Positions 32,718 to 41,400 of a stretch of DNA of 64,000 nt are shown here, one piece after another (the stretch's first letter is position 1; every line of letters begins with the position of its first letter). Both the position numbers and the translations under genes were made by a program. The stretch is from Coriobacteriaceae bacterium AM113-163 (lineage in GTDB: Bacteria; Actinomycetota; Coriobacteriia; Coriobacteriales; Coriobacteriaceae), in assembly GCA_027673765.1 (NCBI GenBank), contig JAQDWB010000007.1, forward strand, positions 41,615 to 105,614, in the 5' to 3' direction. Below the pieces are notes generated by a model, which made no database searches, was not told where the DNA came from, and saw only the letters and a program-made list of their open reading frames with translations.

Positions 32718-34412
32718 CTACTTGCGGTGAGCTCGGTAGAACTCGATGAGCGCCTGGGTCGAAGCGTCCTGTTCGGCCTTGGCGGCGTCGTCGTGGAAGG
32801 CCGGGGTGATCTGCTTGGCAAGCTGCTTGCCAAGCTCGACGCCCCACTGGTCGTAGGAGTCGATGCCCCAGACCGTGCCCTCGACAAACGTGATGTGCTC
32901 GTACAGGGCGATGAGCTCGCCGAGCGCGAACGGGGTCAGTGTGTCGCCGAAGATCGAGGTCGTCGGACGGTTGCCCTCAAAGCAGCGAGCCGGGACGATC
33001 TGCTCGGGCGTGCCCTCGGCGCGCACCTCATCGGCCGTCTTGCCAAAGGCGAGCGCCTTGGTCTGGGCCAGGAAGTTGCCCAGGAACAGCTCGTGCACGT
33101 CCTGGCCGTTGTCGGTTGCAGGGTTGGCGGTGTTGGCGAAGGCGATGAAGTCGGCCGGAACCACCACGGTGCCCTGGTGCAGCAGCTGGTAGAAGGCATG
33201 CTGGCCGTTGGTGCCGGGCTCGCCCCAGAAGATCTCGCCGGTGTCGGAGGTCACGGCGCTGCCGTCCCAGCGGACATGCTTGCCGTTGGACTCCATGGTG
33301 AGCTGCTGCAGGTAGGCCGGGAAACGGTGCAGGTACTGGCAGTACGGCAGCACGGCGTGGCTCTTGGAACCGAAGAAGTTGACGTACCAGACGTTGAGCA
33401 GGCCCATCAGCGCGACGGCATTGTTCTCGAGCGGCGTGTTGCAGAAGTACTCGTCGATGGCGTGGAAGCCCTCGAGGAACTGCTGGAAGCGCTCGGGACC
33501 GAGCACGACGATCAGCGACAGGCCCACGGCGGAGTCGACAGAATAGCGGCCGCCGACCCAGTTCCAGAAGCCGAAGGCATTGGCGGGGTCGATACCGAAG
33601 GCCTCAACCTTCTCGAGTGCGGTGGAAACGGCGACGAAGTGCTTTGCCACGGCCTCGGCGTTCTGCTCATCGGAGCCGTCGATGGCGCCCTGAGCCTTGA
33701 GCTGCTCGAGCATCCAAGTCTTGACCTCGCGGGCGTTGGTGAGGGTCTCGAGCGTGGTGAAGGTCTTGGAGACGATGATCACGAGCGTGGTCTCGGGATC
33801 CAGGCCGCGGAGCTTCTCTGCCTGGTCGTTGGGGTCGATATTGGAGATATAGCGGCAGTCGATACCGGCGTCGGCATAGGGACGCAGGGCCTCGTAGGCC
33901 ATGACCGGGCCCAGATCGGAGCCGCCGATGCCGATGGACACCAGATGCTCGATCCTCTTGCCGGTAACACCCTTCCACTCACCGGAGCGCACGCGCTCGG
34001 CGAAGGCATACATGCGGTCGAGAACCTCGTGCACGTCGGCGACGACGTCCTGGCCGTCGACGATGAGCTGGCCCTTCTCGCTTGCCGGGCGGCGCAGCGC
34101 GGTGTGCAGGACGGCGCGGTCCTCGGTGGTGTTGATGTGCTCGCCGGAGAACATGGCGTCGCGGCGCTCCTCGAGCTTTACCTCGCGGGCAAGATCGCAC
34201 AGCAGCTTGACGGTCTCATCGGTCACCAGGTTCTTGGACAGGTCGAAATGCAGGTCACCGGCGTCAAAGCTCAGCTTGTTCACGCGCTCGGCATCGGCGG
34301 CGAACCAGGCCTTGAGGTCGATACCCTCGGCCTCGAGCTTCTCCTGATGAGCCTCGAGCGCCTTCCAAGCGGCAGTCGACGTAGCATCGATAGGTGCGGC
34401 AACAGTTGCCAT
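32718..34412 (-). CDS. pgi: Glucose-6-phosphate isomerase
   Basis: Pgi interconverts glucose 6-phosphate and fructose 6-phosphate in glycolysis and would take up the glucose 6-phosphate made by the FrlB-like deglycase. The 564-residue protein is of the long eubacterial/eukaryotic type. Visible signatures are [56 protein letters not shown] (PGI signature 1-like) and [17 protein letters not shown] near the end (PGI signature 2-like), with catalytic Glu in [11 protein letters not shown]. The ATG at 34412 has GAGGAGG. A CGGGCGCA/TGCGCCCG hairpin (34431-34454) lies in the leader. Confidence 0.96.
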   Translation of the reverse strand: MATVAAPIDATSTAAWKALEAHQEKLEAEGIDLKAWFAADAERVNKLSFDAGDLHFDLSKNLVTDETVKLLCDLAREVKLEERRDAMFSGEHINTTEDRAVLHTALRRPASEKGQLIVDGQDVVADVHEVLDRMYAFAERVRSGEWKGVTGKRIEHLVSIGIGGSDLGPVMAYEALRPYADAGIDCRYISNIDPNDQAEKLRGLDPETTLVIIVSKTFTTLETLTNAREVKTWMLEQLKAQGAIDGSDEQNAEAVAKHFVAVSTALEKVEAFGIDPANAFGFWNWVGGRYSVDSAVGLSLIVVLGPERFQQFLEGFHAIDEYFCNTPLENNAVALMGLLNVWYVNFFGSKSHAVLPYCQYLHRFPAYLQQLTMESNGKHVRWDGSAVTSDTGEIFWGEPGTNGQHAFYQLLHQGTVVVPADFIAFANTANPATDNGQDVHELFLGNFLAQTKALAFGKTADEVRAEGTPEQIVPARCFEGNRPTTSIFGDTLTPFALGELIALYEHITFVEGTVWGIDSYDQWGVELGKQLAKQITPAFHDDAAKAEQDASTQALIEFYRAHRK

Positions 34413-34430
34413 AGAGTCCTCCTCAGCATA

Positions 34431-34454
34431 CGGGCGCACGCCTCCATGCGCCCG
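34431..34454 (-). other. Hairpin in pgi leader
   Basis: 8-bp perfect arms CGGGCGCA and TGCGCCCG with an 8-base loop, just upstream of the pgi ribosome site. A role in mRNA stability or translation is possible. Confidence 0.45.
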
Positions 34455-34539
34455 GACATTCAGATGCCACTATTCTAGCGCAGGTCAAGACCATAATCAG
34501 CGAGCGTTGCCAATCCGCCCCTAAGCGGCAACCGACCAA

Positions 34540-34601
34540 AAAGGGACAGGTTAATTTTGGCAGGTCAAACGCTTTACCTACCATAATTAACCTGTCCCTT
34601 T
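34540..34601. repeat. GGGACAG-type inverted repeat, copy D (17-bp perfect arms)
   Basis: AAAGGGACAGGTTAATT (34540-34556) and its exact reverse complement (34585-34601) enclose 28 bases, within which AGGT/ACCT could extend the stem. It lies between pgi and the unknown gene at 34612, ending 10 bp from that gene's stop. Confidence 0.85.
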
Positions 34602-34611
34602 ATGGCGGACA

Positions 34612-35187
34612 TTAGGCCGCGGCGCACACGCTGCCGAGCAACTCGCGTAGAGGAGACCCAATGCCCTCAAGCAGTTCGGGAGCGATAATGGCAAAAACGG
34701 GAACCTCGCCGGCTCCCGCGACGGCAGGCACCTTGCCCTCCGAGACAATACATCCATAAGGGACAAAACCGTCTTCGCCGGCATCGAGCGCCGCCATGCG
34801 ACGCGTGAGCTCGCGCGCAAAGCCGGCGGTATCGGCATCGCCGATCGCCAGGACAAAGTCCACGCCTTCGTCGGTCGCCAGGGCCACGGCTTCGTCTATC
34901 AGCTCGTTTCCCCCGTCGCCCCCGACCAAGCCGCAACGAAAGAGCACGCGTTCGAGCAGGGCGCGATCGAGCGAGCCCAGCGCCGCCGAAACGAGCTCAT
35001 CACGCGTGTGCTTGTCGCCTCCCAGAACGACCAGTGTCTTGGTGCCGCCATAGTGGGCAACCAATCGCCCGCACCAGCGAGCCACGTCCCCATCCGCAAC
35101 CAAGCGCGTCGGCATACCAAACCCATAGTTAACCATTATCCCCACAACCCTTCCGTGCTTTATGGTGGCATCAATCGTTAGCCTCAT
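34612..35187 (-). CDS. Unknown conserved-looking protein
   Basis: The 191-residue protein has no signal or membrane segment. It is rich in small beta-alpha units: TLVVLGGDKHTRDELVSAAL, RVLFRCGLVGGDGGNELIDEAVALATDEGVDFVLAIGDADTAGFARELTRR, VPVFAIIAPELLEGIGSPLRELL. The GGDGGNE and AIGDADTAGF stretches look like a nucleotide- or phosphate-binding alpha/beta fold, but I cannot name the family. The ribosome site before the ATG at 35187 is poor, so the start is uncertain. It diverges from the polymerase gene that follows. Confidence 0.6.
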   Translation of the reverse strand: MRLTIDATIKHGRVVGIMVNYGFGMPTRLVADGDVARWCGRLVAHYGGTKTLVVLGGDKHTRDELVSAALGSLDRALLERVLFRCGLVGGDGGNELIDEAVALATDEGVDFVLAIGDADTAGFARELTRRMAALDAGEDGFVPYGCIVSEGKVPAVAGAGEVPVFAIIAPELLEGIGSPLRELLGSVCAAA

Positions 35188-35272
35188 GCTACGAAGCGAG
35201 CTTTTCCGAGCTGTTTCGCGCTCTTTAGGGCTGCGTTAAAAACCCGATGCAACCGCACGACCATACCTGCCA

Positions 35273-35292
35273 AAAAGGGACAGATTTTGACG
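35273..35292. repeat. GGGACAG-type element, partial copy E
   Basis: CCAAAAAGGGACAGATTTTG shares its first 15 bases (CCAAAAAGGGACAG plus neighbours) with the copy at 34537-34556. Its end supplies the -35 hexamer of the Y-polymerase promoter. Confidence 0.6.
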
Positions 35293-35315
35293 GTGTCCGG
35301 TCGAGCAGGTATTAT
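35287..35315 (+). promoter_or_regulatory. Promoter of the Y-family polymerase operon
   Basis: A -35 TTGACG (35287-35292) and -10 TATTAT (35310-35315) are spaced exactly 17 bp. The first LexA box begins at the next base, overlapping the expected start site. Confidence 0.8.
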
Positions 35316-35346
35316 CGAACAGGTATTCGATAAGAACATGTGTTTG
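35316..35346 (+). promoter_or_regulatory. Two tandem LexA (SOS) boxes
   Basis: CGAACAGGTATTCG (35316-35329) and AGAACATGTGTTTG (35333-35346) each match 13 of 14 positions of the Gram-positive LexA consensus CGAACRNRYGTTYG. They are centred 17 bp apart, between the -10 element and the ribosome site. Confidence 0.8.
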
Positions 35347-35360
35347 ATGGGAGGGCTCGG

Positions 35361-36866
35361 ATGGCGCACGAGCAGCACACCTACATCTGCATCGACCTCA
35401 AGACGTTTTATGCCAGCGTCGAGTGCGTCGATCGTGGGCTCGATCCGCTCACCACCAACCTGGTCGTTGCCGACGAATCGCGCGGACGCACGACTATCTG
35501 TCTCGCTATCACGCAGGCTATGAAGGACCTAGGGATTCACAACCGCTGTCGCCTGTTCGAAATACCCGATGGCATCGACTACATCAAGGCCGTACCGCGC
35601 ATGCAGCACTACATGGAGGTGTCGGCGCGGATCTACGGTATCTACCTGGAATACGTCAGTCCGCAAGACATTCACGTCTACTCAATTGACGAGTGTTTTA
35701 TCGACGTGACGCCATATCTGGACCTCTATCACACCGATGCGGAAGGCTTCGCCTGCATGTTGCGCGACGAGGTCCTCGCGCGCACCGGCATCACGGCGAC
35801 GGTCGGCATCGGCCCCAACCTATTCCAGGCCAAGGTAGCACTCGACATCACTGCCAAGCATGTGCCCAGTCGCATCGGCACACTCGACGACGAGACCTTT
35901 CGCAAGGAGATCTGGCCCCATCGCCCCATCACCGACATCTGGGGCATCGGCCCCGGCGTAGCGGCCCGTCTCGAGAAATACGGTGTCTACGACCTGATGG
36001 GGGTCGCAGCGCTCGACGAGAACCTGCTCTACGACGAACTCGGCGTCAATGCCGAATATCTTATCGACCACGCCTTCGGGCGTGAGCCGACAACCATCGC
36101 CGATATCCAAGCTTATCGCCCGCAAGCGACCTCGACCACCACAGGGCAGGTGCTCTCGAAGGGCTATGCCTATGAGCAGGCCTACACCGTCTTGCGCGAG
36201 ATGGTCGACAACGCCGTGTTGGACCTAGTCGATAAGCACGTGGTCTGCGACAGCATCTCGCTCTTTGTGGGTTATGCGAGCGAACGAGCTGACATACGCC
36301 GCCTCGACGCCAGCGGTACAGCGCAATATGTGGACGGATGCGGACACCTACGCTCGAGCACGTCGAGCATCGAACCCACCGCAACCGCCGGCCCTGAGCT
36401 CGCGCCCCGTGCGCCCAAGCCCGTCCAGCGCGATGACGAACGGCGCCGCCTGGTGCGGGAGGCGCAGGCTATCGATGGCATCTTTGTGGGAGAGCATGGC
36501 GGCAAACCGCGCGGTGGCTATGCCGCACTCTTAGCGCACTCCAACGCCTCGCGCAAGCTGCCCGAGCGCACCAATTCGTTTAAGAAGATCATGGGCTATT
36601 TCGATGAGCTCTGGGCGCAGACTGTCGATCCCAAACGACCAGTCAAGCGCATCAACCTGGGATTTGGCAACCTCATGCCGGAGGAGTTTGCCACCATCGA
36701 TCTATTTAGCGATGTCGAGGCCGATGAGCGCGAGCGCGAGCTGGCCCGTGCCGTGCTGGCTGTAAAAGGCAAATACGGCAAGAACGCGCTGGTTAAGGGA
36801 CTGAGCTTTACCGCCGGTGCCACCGCACGCGAACGCAACGATCAGGTAGGAGGGCACCGTGCCTAA
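35361..36866 (+). CDS. Y-family (UmuC/UvrX-type) DNA polymerase
   Basis: This is a translesion polymerase. The 501-residue protein has the catalytic acidic set in YICIDLKTFYASVEC (Asp) and VYSIDECFIDVT (Asp-Glu), the helix-hairpin-helix region DIWGIGPGVAARLEKYGVYDLMGVA, and a C-terminal little-finger region. It resembles Bacillus YqjW/UvrX more than dinB. The ATG at 35361 has GGGAGG. It overlaps the YolD gene by 8 bp and lies behind a promoter with two LexA boxes, so it is DNA-damage inducible by inference. Confidence 0.9.
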   Translation: MAHEQHTYICIDLKTFYASVECVDRGLDPLTTNLVVADESRGRTTICLAITQAMKDLGIHNRCRLFEIPDGIDYIKAVPRMQHYMEVSARIYGIYLEYVSPQDIHVYSIDECFIDVTPYLDLYHTDAEGFACMLRDEVLARTGITATVGIGPNLFQAKVALDITAKHVPSRIGTLDDETFRKEIWPHRPITDIWGIGPGVAARLEKYGVYDLMGVAALDENLLYDELGVNAEYLIDHAFGREPTTIADIQAYRPQATSTTTGQVLSKGYAYEQAYTVLREMVDNAVLDLVDKHVVCDSISLFVGYASERADIRRLDASGTAQYVDGCGHLRSSTSSIEPTATAGPELAPRAPKPVQRDDERRRLVREAQAIDGIFVGEHGGKPRGGYAALLAHSNASRKLPERTNSFKKIMGYFDELWAQTVDPKRPVKRINLGFGNLMPEEFATIDLFSDVEADERERELARAVLAVKGKYGKNALVKGLSFTAGATARERNDQVGGHRA

Positions 36867-37284
36867 GCCCCAACAGCAGCCGATGCGGCCACCGACACCT
36901 TTTGAACGCCTAGCGGACCCCGAGGGAAGACGTCGCTCCGCCGACCCCAAGCTCACCGCTAACGGCGCCGTCCGTGCCGGCCGTGCCGCGCAGTTTATGC
37001 CCTTTGCCGCCCTCACGGGATATTACGAACTCGTGCGCAAGCAAGAGATCACCGCCGAACCAAAATGTGAACTCACGGAAGAAAAAGCCCTCGAGCTTTC
37101 GAAAAAGCTCGAGGGCCTCAAACGTGGCGACCTAGTCCGCGTCACCTATTACGATGCGTACGGCTATCGCTCCCGCACCGGCATCCTCGACGAGGTACTC
37201 CCTGCCTTCAAGCTCCTCAAGCTCAAAGACATCGCCATCGATTTCGATGACATTCTTGACATCGAACTGCGCGGACGAGCCTAG
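36859..37284 (+). CDS. YolD-like protein
   Basis: The 141-residue protein has RAAQFMPFAALTGYYELVRKQEITAEPK and a C-terminal GDLVRVTYYDAYGYRSRTGILDEVLPAFKLLKLKDIAIDFDDILDIEL, matching the YolD-like family (PF08863), which in Firmicutes accompanies UmuC-type polymerases (YqjW-YqjX, UvrX-YolD). It may act as the UmuD-like partner. The start is a GTG at 36859 with AGGAGGG, overlapping the polymerase gene. It shares the SOS promoter. Confidence 0.85.
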   Translation: MPKPQQQPMRPPTPFERLADPEGRRRSADPKLTANGAVRAGRAAQFMPFAALTGYYELVRKQEITAEPKCELTEEKALELSKKLEGLKRGDLVRVTYYDAYGYRSRTGILDEVLPAFKLLKLKDIAIDFDDILDIELRGRA

Positions 37285-37310
37285 ACAAGGAAGTGCATCC
37301 AAGGCGGCGC

Positions 37311-37694
37311 TTACAGCGTCATGACGTAGTAACCCGCATCCTTCACGGCCGCCACGAGAGCACCGCGATCGATTGGCCGCTTGGAGCGCACGCGCGCCGT
37401 GTGGTCCGCGTACGTTACCGTTGCCCACACACCATTCAGCGCATTGAGGGCATTGGCCACATTCTGAGCGCAGCCATCGCAGCTCATGCCGCCGATGAGC
37501 AGCTCATCGCTATAGGGGTAGTGGGACGGATCGGTATCCGCAACCACTACCTTCTTGGCCTTCTTACCGCTCGTGCCATCGCTGCAGCAGCTCTTTCCGT
37601 GTGTCGAAGCGACAATACGCCGCAGGCCAAAGAACATGCCGACGACAATCGCGGCAAGCACGATGATATTTGCAGGGTTTAGCAAGTCTTCCAT
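37311..37694 (-). CDS. Membrane-anchored HMA (heavy-metal-associated) protein
   Basis: The 127-residue protein has one N-terminal transmembrane helix (NIIVLAAIVVGMFFGLRRIV), a Cys pair (HGKSCCSDG) and a C-terminal HMA ferredoxin-like fold with metal motif GMSCDGCAQNVANAL. It is probably a copper (or other soft metal) chaperone tethered to the membrane. A CsoR-like palindrome lies upstream. The ATG at 37694 has AAAGGGG. No P-type ATPase is adjacent; it ends 26 bp from the convergent YolD gene. Confidence 0.85.
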   Translation of the reverse strand: MEDLLNPANIIVLAAIVVGMFFGLRRIVASTHGKSCCSDGTSGKKAKKVVVADTDPSHYPYSDELLIGGMSCDGCAQNVANALNALNGVWATVTYADHTARVRSKRPIDRGALVAAVKDAGYYVMTL

Positions 37695-37724
37695 GCGATC
37701 CCCTTTCTCCAAACTCTTATACCT

Positions 37725-37741
37725 ATACCCCCATGGGGTGT
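37725..37741 (-). promoter_or_regulatory. CsoR-like operator upstream of the HMA gene
   Basis: ATACCCCCATGGGGTGT contains ACCCC-N3-GGGGT, the G/C-tract palindrome layout seen at CsoR copper-repressor sites, about 30 nt before the HMA start. The regulator itself is not in the window. Confidence 0.5.
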
Positions 37742-37803
37742 TCCCATCTTACTCCAGACTCGTGTCGGTTCGGTCAATTAGTTTCCCGCTTCAAACTTTT
37801 TTG

Positions 37804-37831
37804 TTGACCTTGGCTTACTTTCGTGTATAAG
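37804..37831 (+). promoter_or_regulatory. Promoter of the DUF3793-flavodoxin pair
   Basis: A -35 TTGACC (37804-37809) and -10 TATAAG (37826-37831) have a 16-bp spacer. Just downstream, TAGGCTAAC (about 37840-37848) resembles the core of DtxR/IdeR iron boxes, though outer positions do not match well. Confidence 0.6.
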
Positions 37832-37869
37832 TTTTCCTAGGCTAACAGTTTAGATCCGTAAGGAGCGCC

Positions 37870-38574
37870 GTGACTCGAACCATTGACATCCCAACATACC
37901 AAACGGCTGTCGTGCGCAACTGCTCCCCTACGCTCGCAGGTATCAAGCCGGCCTCGCTCTTTACCTATCCCGGCGTTTACGCCAACCAAGGCGGAAAACC
38001 CGGCGCCGCCCATATCGAAGAGCGACGCTCTCGCCTGCTCGCGGTCATTGCCCAATGCAACCGCGAGCTCCAGCCACTCGGGATCCATATGAGCGTTTTG
38101 GTCTGGCGCCCCTGCGGAGCGCTCATCTATGTGTACCGCCCTGCGGACCTCATGCGATACCTCTCCGACCCCCGCGCCACGACGGCGCTTACCGCCGAAG
38201 GTTACGATGTCCACAACCTGCCCGCATCCCTGGTGCATCTCGCCGCGCGCATCACGCTGGCAAGCAGCAATGCCGCAGAAAGCGCCTATGACAGCAGCGT
38301 CTGCGCACTCGCGCGAAATAGGCACTGCGATACGGGGTGCATGTGCGAGTTCCCCCACGAAATTGGCTATTTTTTGGGCTATCCCTACGAAGATGTCCAT
38401 CAGTTTATCGTCCAGCACGGCGAAAACTATAAGGTCTTTGGCGCATGGAAGGTATACACAAACGTTGAGCAGGCGCTCACGACCTTCGATTCCTATCGCG
38501 CATGCACGCAATACCTCACCTACATCTATCAACAGGGCTGCACCCTGGGGCAACTTGTCCAGGCAACCCGATAG
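37870..38574 (+). CDS. DUF3793 family protein
   Basis: The 234-residue protein matches DUF3793: CSPTLAGIKPASLFTYPG near the N-terminus, Cys-rich CDTGCMCEFPHEIGYFLGYPYEDVHQFIVQHGENYKVFGAWKVYTNVEQALTTFDSYR near the C-terminus. The family is found in anaerobes, typically beside a flavodoxin gene, as here. The conserved Cys suggest a redox or metal role, but no activity is established to my knowledge. The start is a GTG at 37870 with AAGGAG. It probably forms an operon with the flavodoxin gene 46 bp downstream. Confidence 0.88.
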   Translation: MTRTIDIPTYQTAVVRNCSPTLAGIKPASLFTYPGVYANQGGKPGAAHIEERRSRLLAVIAQCNRELQPLGIHMSVLVWRPCGALIYVYRPADLMRYLSDPRATTALTAEGYDVHNLPASLVHLAARITLASSNAAESAYDSSVCALARNRHCDTGCMCEFPHEIGYFLGYPYEDVHQFIVQHGENYKVFGAWKVYTNVEQALTTFDSYRACTQYLTYIYQQGCTLGQLVQATR

Positions 38575-38620
38575 AGCATACAAAACGCGGCCGCACGCCG
38601 CACAACCGAAAGGAAAACAT

Positions 38621-39040
38621 ATGAGCAAGATCGCCGTCGTCTATTGGAGTGGCACGGGCAATACCGAGGCCATGGCAAACCTCGTCGCCGAAGGCGCCAC
38701 GTCCGCGGGTGCCGAGACTGAGGTCATCCCCTGCGCCGACTTCTCTGCCGACAGGGCCGCCGACTACGACGCCTTCGCCTTCGGCTGCCCCGCCATGGGC
38801 TCCGAGGAACTCGAGTACGATGAGTTCCAGCCGATGTGGGACGAGGTCAAGGAGGTTCTCGGCGACAAGAAGGTCGTCCTCTTTGGCTCCTATTCGTGGG
38901 CCGAGGGCGAGTGGATGGACAACTGGAAGGCCGACGCCGACGAGGCGGGCGTCAACGTCGTCGATTCCGTCATCTGCTACGACGCTCCCGACGATGAGGG
39001 CGAGGCGGCCTGCCGCGCCCTTGGAGCCGAGCTCGCCTAG
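38621..39040 (+). CDS. Short-chain flavodoxin
   Basis: The 139-residue FMN protein has the phosphate-binding loop VYWSGTGNTEAMANL at the start, FGCPAMGSEELEYDEF and FGSYSWAEGEWMDNW, the flavin-contacting loops. It transfers low-potential electrons, often replacing ferredoxin when iron is short. The ATG at 38621 has AAAGGA. It follows the DUF3793 gene and ends before a strong terminator. It may supply electrons to NrdG or other radical-SAM enzymes; this is inference. Confidence 0.92.
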   Translation: MSKIAVVYWSGTGNTEAMANLVAEGATSAGAETEVIPCADFSADRAADYDAFAFGCPAMGSEELEYDEFQPMWDEVKEVLGDKKVVLFGSYSWAEGEWMDNWKADADEAGVNVVDSVICYDAPDDEGEAACRALGAELA

Positions 39041-39096
39041 CGGCAATGAGCTCCGCCCATAACGAGCTCTGCACCAAAACACATTCGCATCCCAAC

Positions 39097-39132
39097 AAAA
39101 ACGGGAGCCGGATCACATCCGGCTCCCGTTTT
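39097..39132 (+). terminator. Terminator after flavodoxin
   Basis: A 16-bp perfect stem (AAAACGGGAGCCGGAT with ATCCGGCTCCCGTTTT) and a 3-base loop; it can serve the convergent ABC operon too. Confidence 0.93.
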
Positions 39133-39157
39133 CTGTTATGTCAGTCATATAAAGCGG

Positions 39158-39910
39158 CTACGAGATATTTCCCAAGAACGCCTTGGTGCGCTCGCTCTTG
39201 GGGTGGTCGAAGACCTCGCTCGGCGTACCCTCTTCCACGATAACGCCGCCGTCCATAAAGACGACGCGGTCGGCGACGTCGCGGGCAAAGCCCATCTCAT
39301 GCGTCACGACGATCATGGTCATACCGTCACGTGCAAGATCGCGCATAACGCCAAGAACGTCGCGAACCAGCTCGGGGTCGAGCGCCGACGTGGCCTCGTC
39401 AAAGAGCATGACGTGAGGGTTCATCGACAGGGCGCGGGCGATGGCAACGCGCTGCTGCTGGCCACCCGAGAGCTGGCTCGGCATAAAGTCGATGCGCTCG
39501 GCAAGACCGACCTTGGTCAGCTCCTCGATAGCGATTTTCTCGGCCTCTTCCTTGCTGCGCTTGAGTACCTTTTGCTGTGCGAGCATGACGTTCTTTTTGA
39601 CTGACAGGTGCGGGAACAAATTGAACTGCTGGAACACCATACCCAGATGCGTACGTACCTTGTTAAGGTCGACGCCCTTGGCGCAAACGTCCACGCCCTC
39701 AACGACGATCGAGCCGCTCGTGGGATGCTCCAGACGATTGATGCAGCGAAGCATCGTCGACTTGCCCGAGCCCGAAGGACCCAGGACTACGACGACCTCG
39801 CCCTTGTGCACATCCAGATCGATGTCGCGCAGGACCACGTTATCGCCGAAGGCCTTCTGGAGGTTCTTGATGCTGACGACGACCTCGTTCGAGTTATTGG
39901 TTTCGCTCAT
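39158..39910 (-). CDS. Polar amino-acid ABC transporter, ATP-binding protein
   Basis: The 250-residue ATPase of GlnQ/HisP type has Walker [11 protein letters not shown]-loop FQQFNLFP, signature [15 protein letters not shown], Walker [13 protein letters not shown] and switch His [22 protein letters not shown]. It energises the permease encoded 12 bp upstream. The ATG is at 39910. It is the last gene of a three-gene import operon. Confidence 0.94.
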   Translation of the reverse strand: MSETNNSNEVVVSIKNLQKAFGDNVVLRDIDLDVHKGEVVVVLGPSGSGKSTMLRCINRLEHPTSGSIVVEGVDVCAKGVDLNKVRTHLGMVFQQFNLFPHLSVKKNVMLAQQKVLKRSKEEAEKIAIEELTKVGLAERIDFMPSQLSGGQQQRVAIARALSMNPHVMLFDEATSALDPELVRDVLGVMRDLARDGMTMIVVTHEMGFARDVADRVVFMDGGVIVEEGTPSEVFDHPKSERTKAFLGNIS

Positions 39911-39922
39911 GATAGGACCTCC

Positions 39923-41284
39923 TTACAGACCGGCGATGTGGTCGGCGGGCGTCGCGACGACCTGTCCAGCGCTCTTGGCGGGACGCTTCTTCTTGGTTTC
40001 GGCCGTCCCCAGAAGCCTCGCCTCAAGACCGCTCACCAAGCGAGCAAGCGGCAGGGTGATGACCAGATAGAACAGGGCGGCAACCACGTACGGTGTAATG
40101 GAGCCCGTCGTGGCCACGATGGTGCGGGCGTTCATGACGATCTCGACCACGCCCACAGCCGCGAGCAGCGACGTATCCTTGTAAAGCAGGATAAACTCGC
40201 TGGTCAGCGTAGGCAGGACATTACGGAACGTCTGCGGAATCATGACATAGAGCAGCGTCTGGAACGCGTTCATGCCCAGCGAACGCGCAGCCTCGTTCTG
40301 GCCCTTGGGGATCGACTGAATACCGGCGCGGAAGATCTCACACAGATAGGCAGACGAGTTCATGGCCATGACGATGACGCCGAGCACGTAGTCGTCCACC
40401 TTGACGCCGGCCAACGGCAGACCGAAGAACGCGATATAGATCTGCAGGAACGCCGGCGTACCGCGAATGATATTCACATAGATACCGGCAAGGCAACGCA
40501 GGATGCGCGACTTGGAGATGCGCATGAGCGACAGGGCGAAACCAAAGGGAATTGCCAGCGGAAACGCCACGAGCACGATCGAGAGCGACATGAGGAAGCC
40601 TTTGAAGACGATCGGCAGGCTCTGGACCAAAATGACCGGGTTCAGGAACAGGCGAAGGAACATGTTGGAATTCCATGCCTCGACCCACGGCTGCTCCTTA
40701 AGGTCGGCCAGGAAGTTATCGAATGCCGTCACGCCCTTGATCTCCACCGACGGAATCTTGGAGATCTTCTTGGTCGAACCATCGGCCAAAGTGTAGGTGC
40801 CGCTAAAGGCCTCGTCGCCGCCCTCGACGGGGAAGGTCACGCCGTAGACCTCGACACGGAAATAACCGCCGGCGGGCGCCGTCTCACCAAAATCGATCTT
40901 GAGCGTCTGACCATCGACCTTGCACGTGGGCTTCATGGGCGTACGGTCCATAAGGTCATCGCCCGAGAGCATCGTCAGACGCGTGTCGTCCGCACCAAAG
41001 GTCGTGCCATCGACAAACGTCAGCGAAAGACCGCTCAGCTCCTCATCGGCATCGGCCTGGACCTCCCAGGTGATACGAGTCTCGGTGCCACCGACCACGT
41101 CGCTACCCGAACCGGTATTGGGTCGGGCGGTGATCTTTGCGGTCTCAAGTGCCTGAGCAGTCGGGGGCACGCAGGCCCCCGCGCATACCAGGGCGAGCGC
41201 CACAGCCAGGGCACAGGCCAGCTTTTGGAGCATCGAGGGCAGTGGATGGCTCTTGCCCATGGCTCCTTGGTTCAATCGAGACAA
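39923..41284 (-). CDS. Polar amino-acid ABC permease with N-terminal extracytoplasmic domain
   Basis: In the 453-residue protein, residues about 10-45 form a signal-like hydrophobic segment ([24 protein letters not shown]). Residues about 47-190 form an extracytoplasmic, beta-rich domain ([24 protein letters not shown]...[19 protein letters not shown]). The rest is a HisM-type permease with [38 protein letters not shown] and the EAA loop [35 protein letters not shown]. The fusion is unusual for this permease class. The start is a TTG at 41284 with AGGAG at 5-bp spacing; an ATG at 41260 is possible. Confidence 0.88.
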   Translation of the reverse strand: MSRLNQGAMGKSHPLPSMLQKLACALAVALALVCAGACVPPTAQALETAKITARPNTGSGSDVVGGTETRITWEVQADADEELSGLSLTFVDGTTFGADDTRLTMLSGDDLMDRTPMKPTCKVDGQTLKIDFGETAPAGGYFRVEVYGVTFPVEGGDEAFSGTYTLADGSTKKISKIPSVEIKGVTAFDNFLADLKEQPWVEAWNSNMFLRLFLNPVILVQSLPIVFKGFLMSLSIVLVAFPLAIPFGFALSLMRISKSRILRCLAGIYVNIIRGTPAFLQIYIAFFGLPLAGVKVDDYVLGVIVMAMNSSAYLCEIFRAGIQSIPKGQNEAARSLGMNAFQTLLYVMIPQTFRNVLPTLTSEFILLYKDTSLLAAVGVVEIVMNARTIVATTGSITPYVVAALFYLVITLPLARLVSGLEARLLGTAETKKKRPAKSAGQVVATPADHIAGL

Positions 41285-41347
41285 GGTGGCTCCTAACGTT
41301 TAAGTTGCCGACATAACGGGGCGGGATAACGCCCATTCAAGAAACGC

Positions 41348-41380
41348 AAAGGCCCTCTCCGCCAAAACGGAAAGGGCCCG
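41348..41380 (-). terminator. Intra-operon terminator between binding protein and permease genes
   Basis: GGCCCTTTCCG pairs with CGGAGAGGGCC on the minus strand (one G-U type change), followed by a T-run. It should lower permease/ATPase expression relative to the binding protein. Confidence 0.75.
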
Positions 41381-41400
41381 CGTGCAATCAAGTAGCTATT

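Noticed and set aside
32727..34478. 583-codon plus-strand frame antisense to pgi
   Set aside because: It is the mirror of a well-defined pgi gene; the high GC leaves the opposite strand free of stops. Its composition (Leu/Val/Gly/Asp/His-rich) is that of a shadow and no family motif is present.
39608..41296. 562-codon plus-strand frame antisense to the ABC permease
   Set aside because: Shadow; Arg/His/Asp-rich translation without domains.
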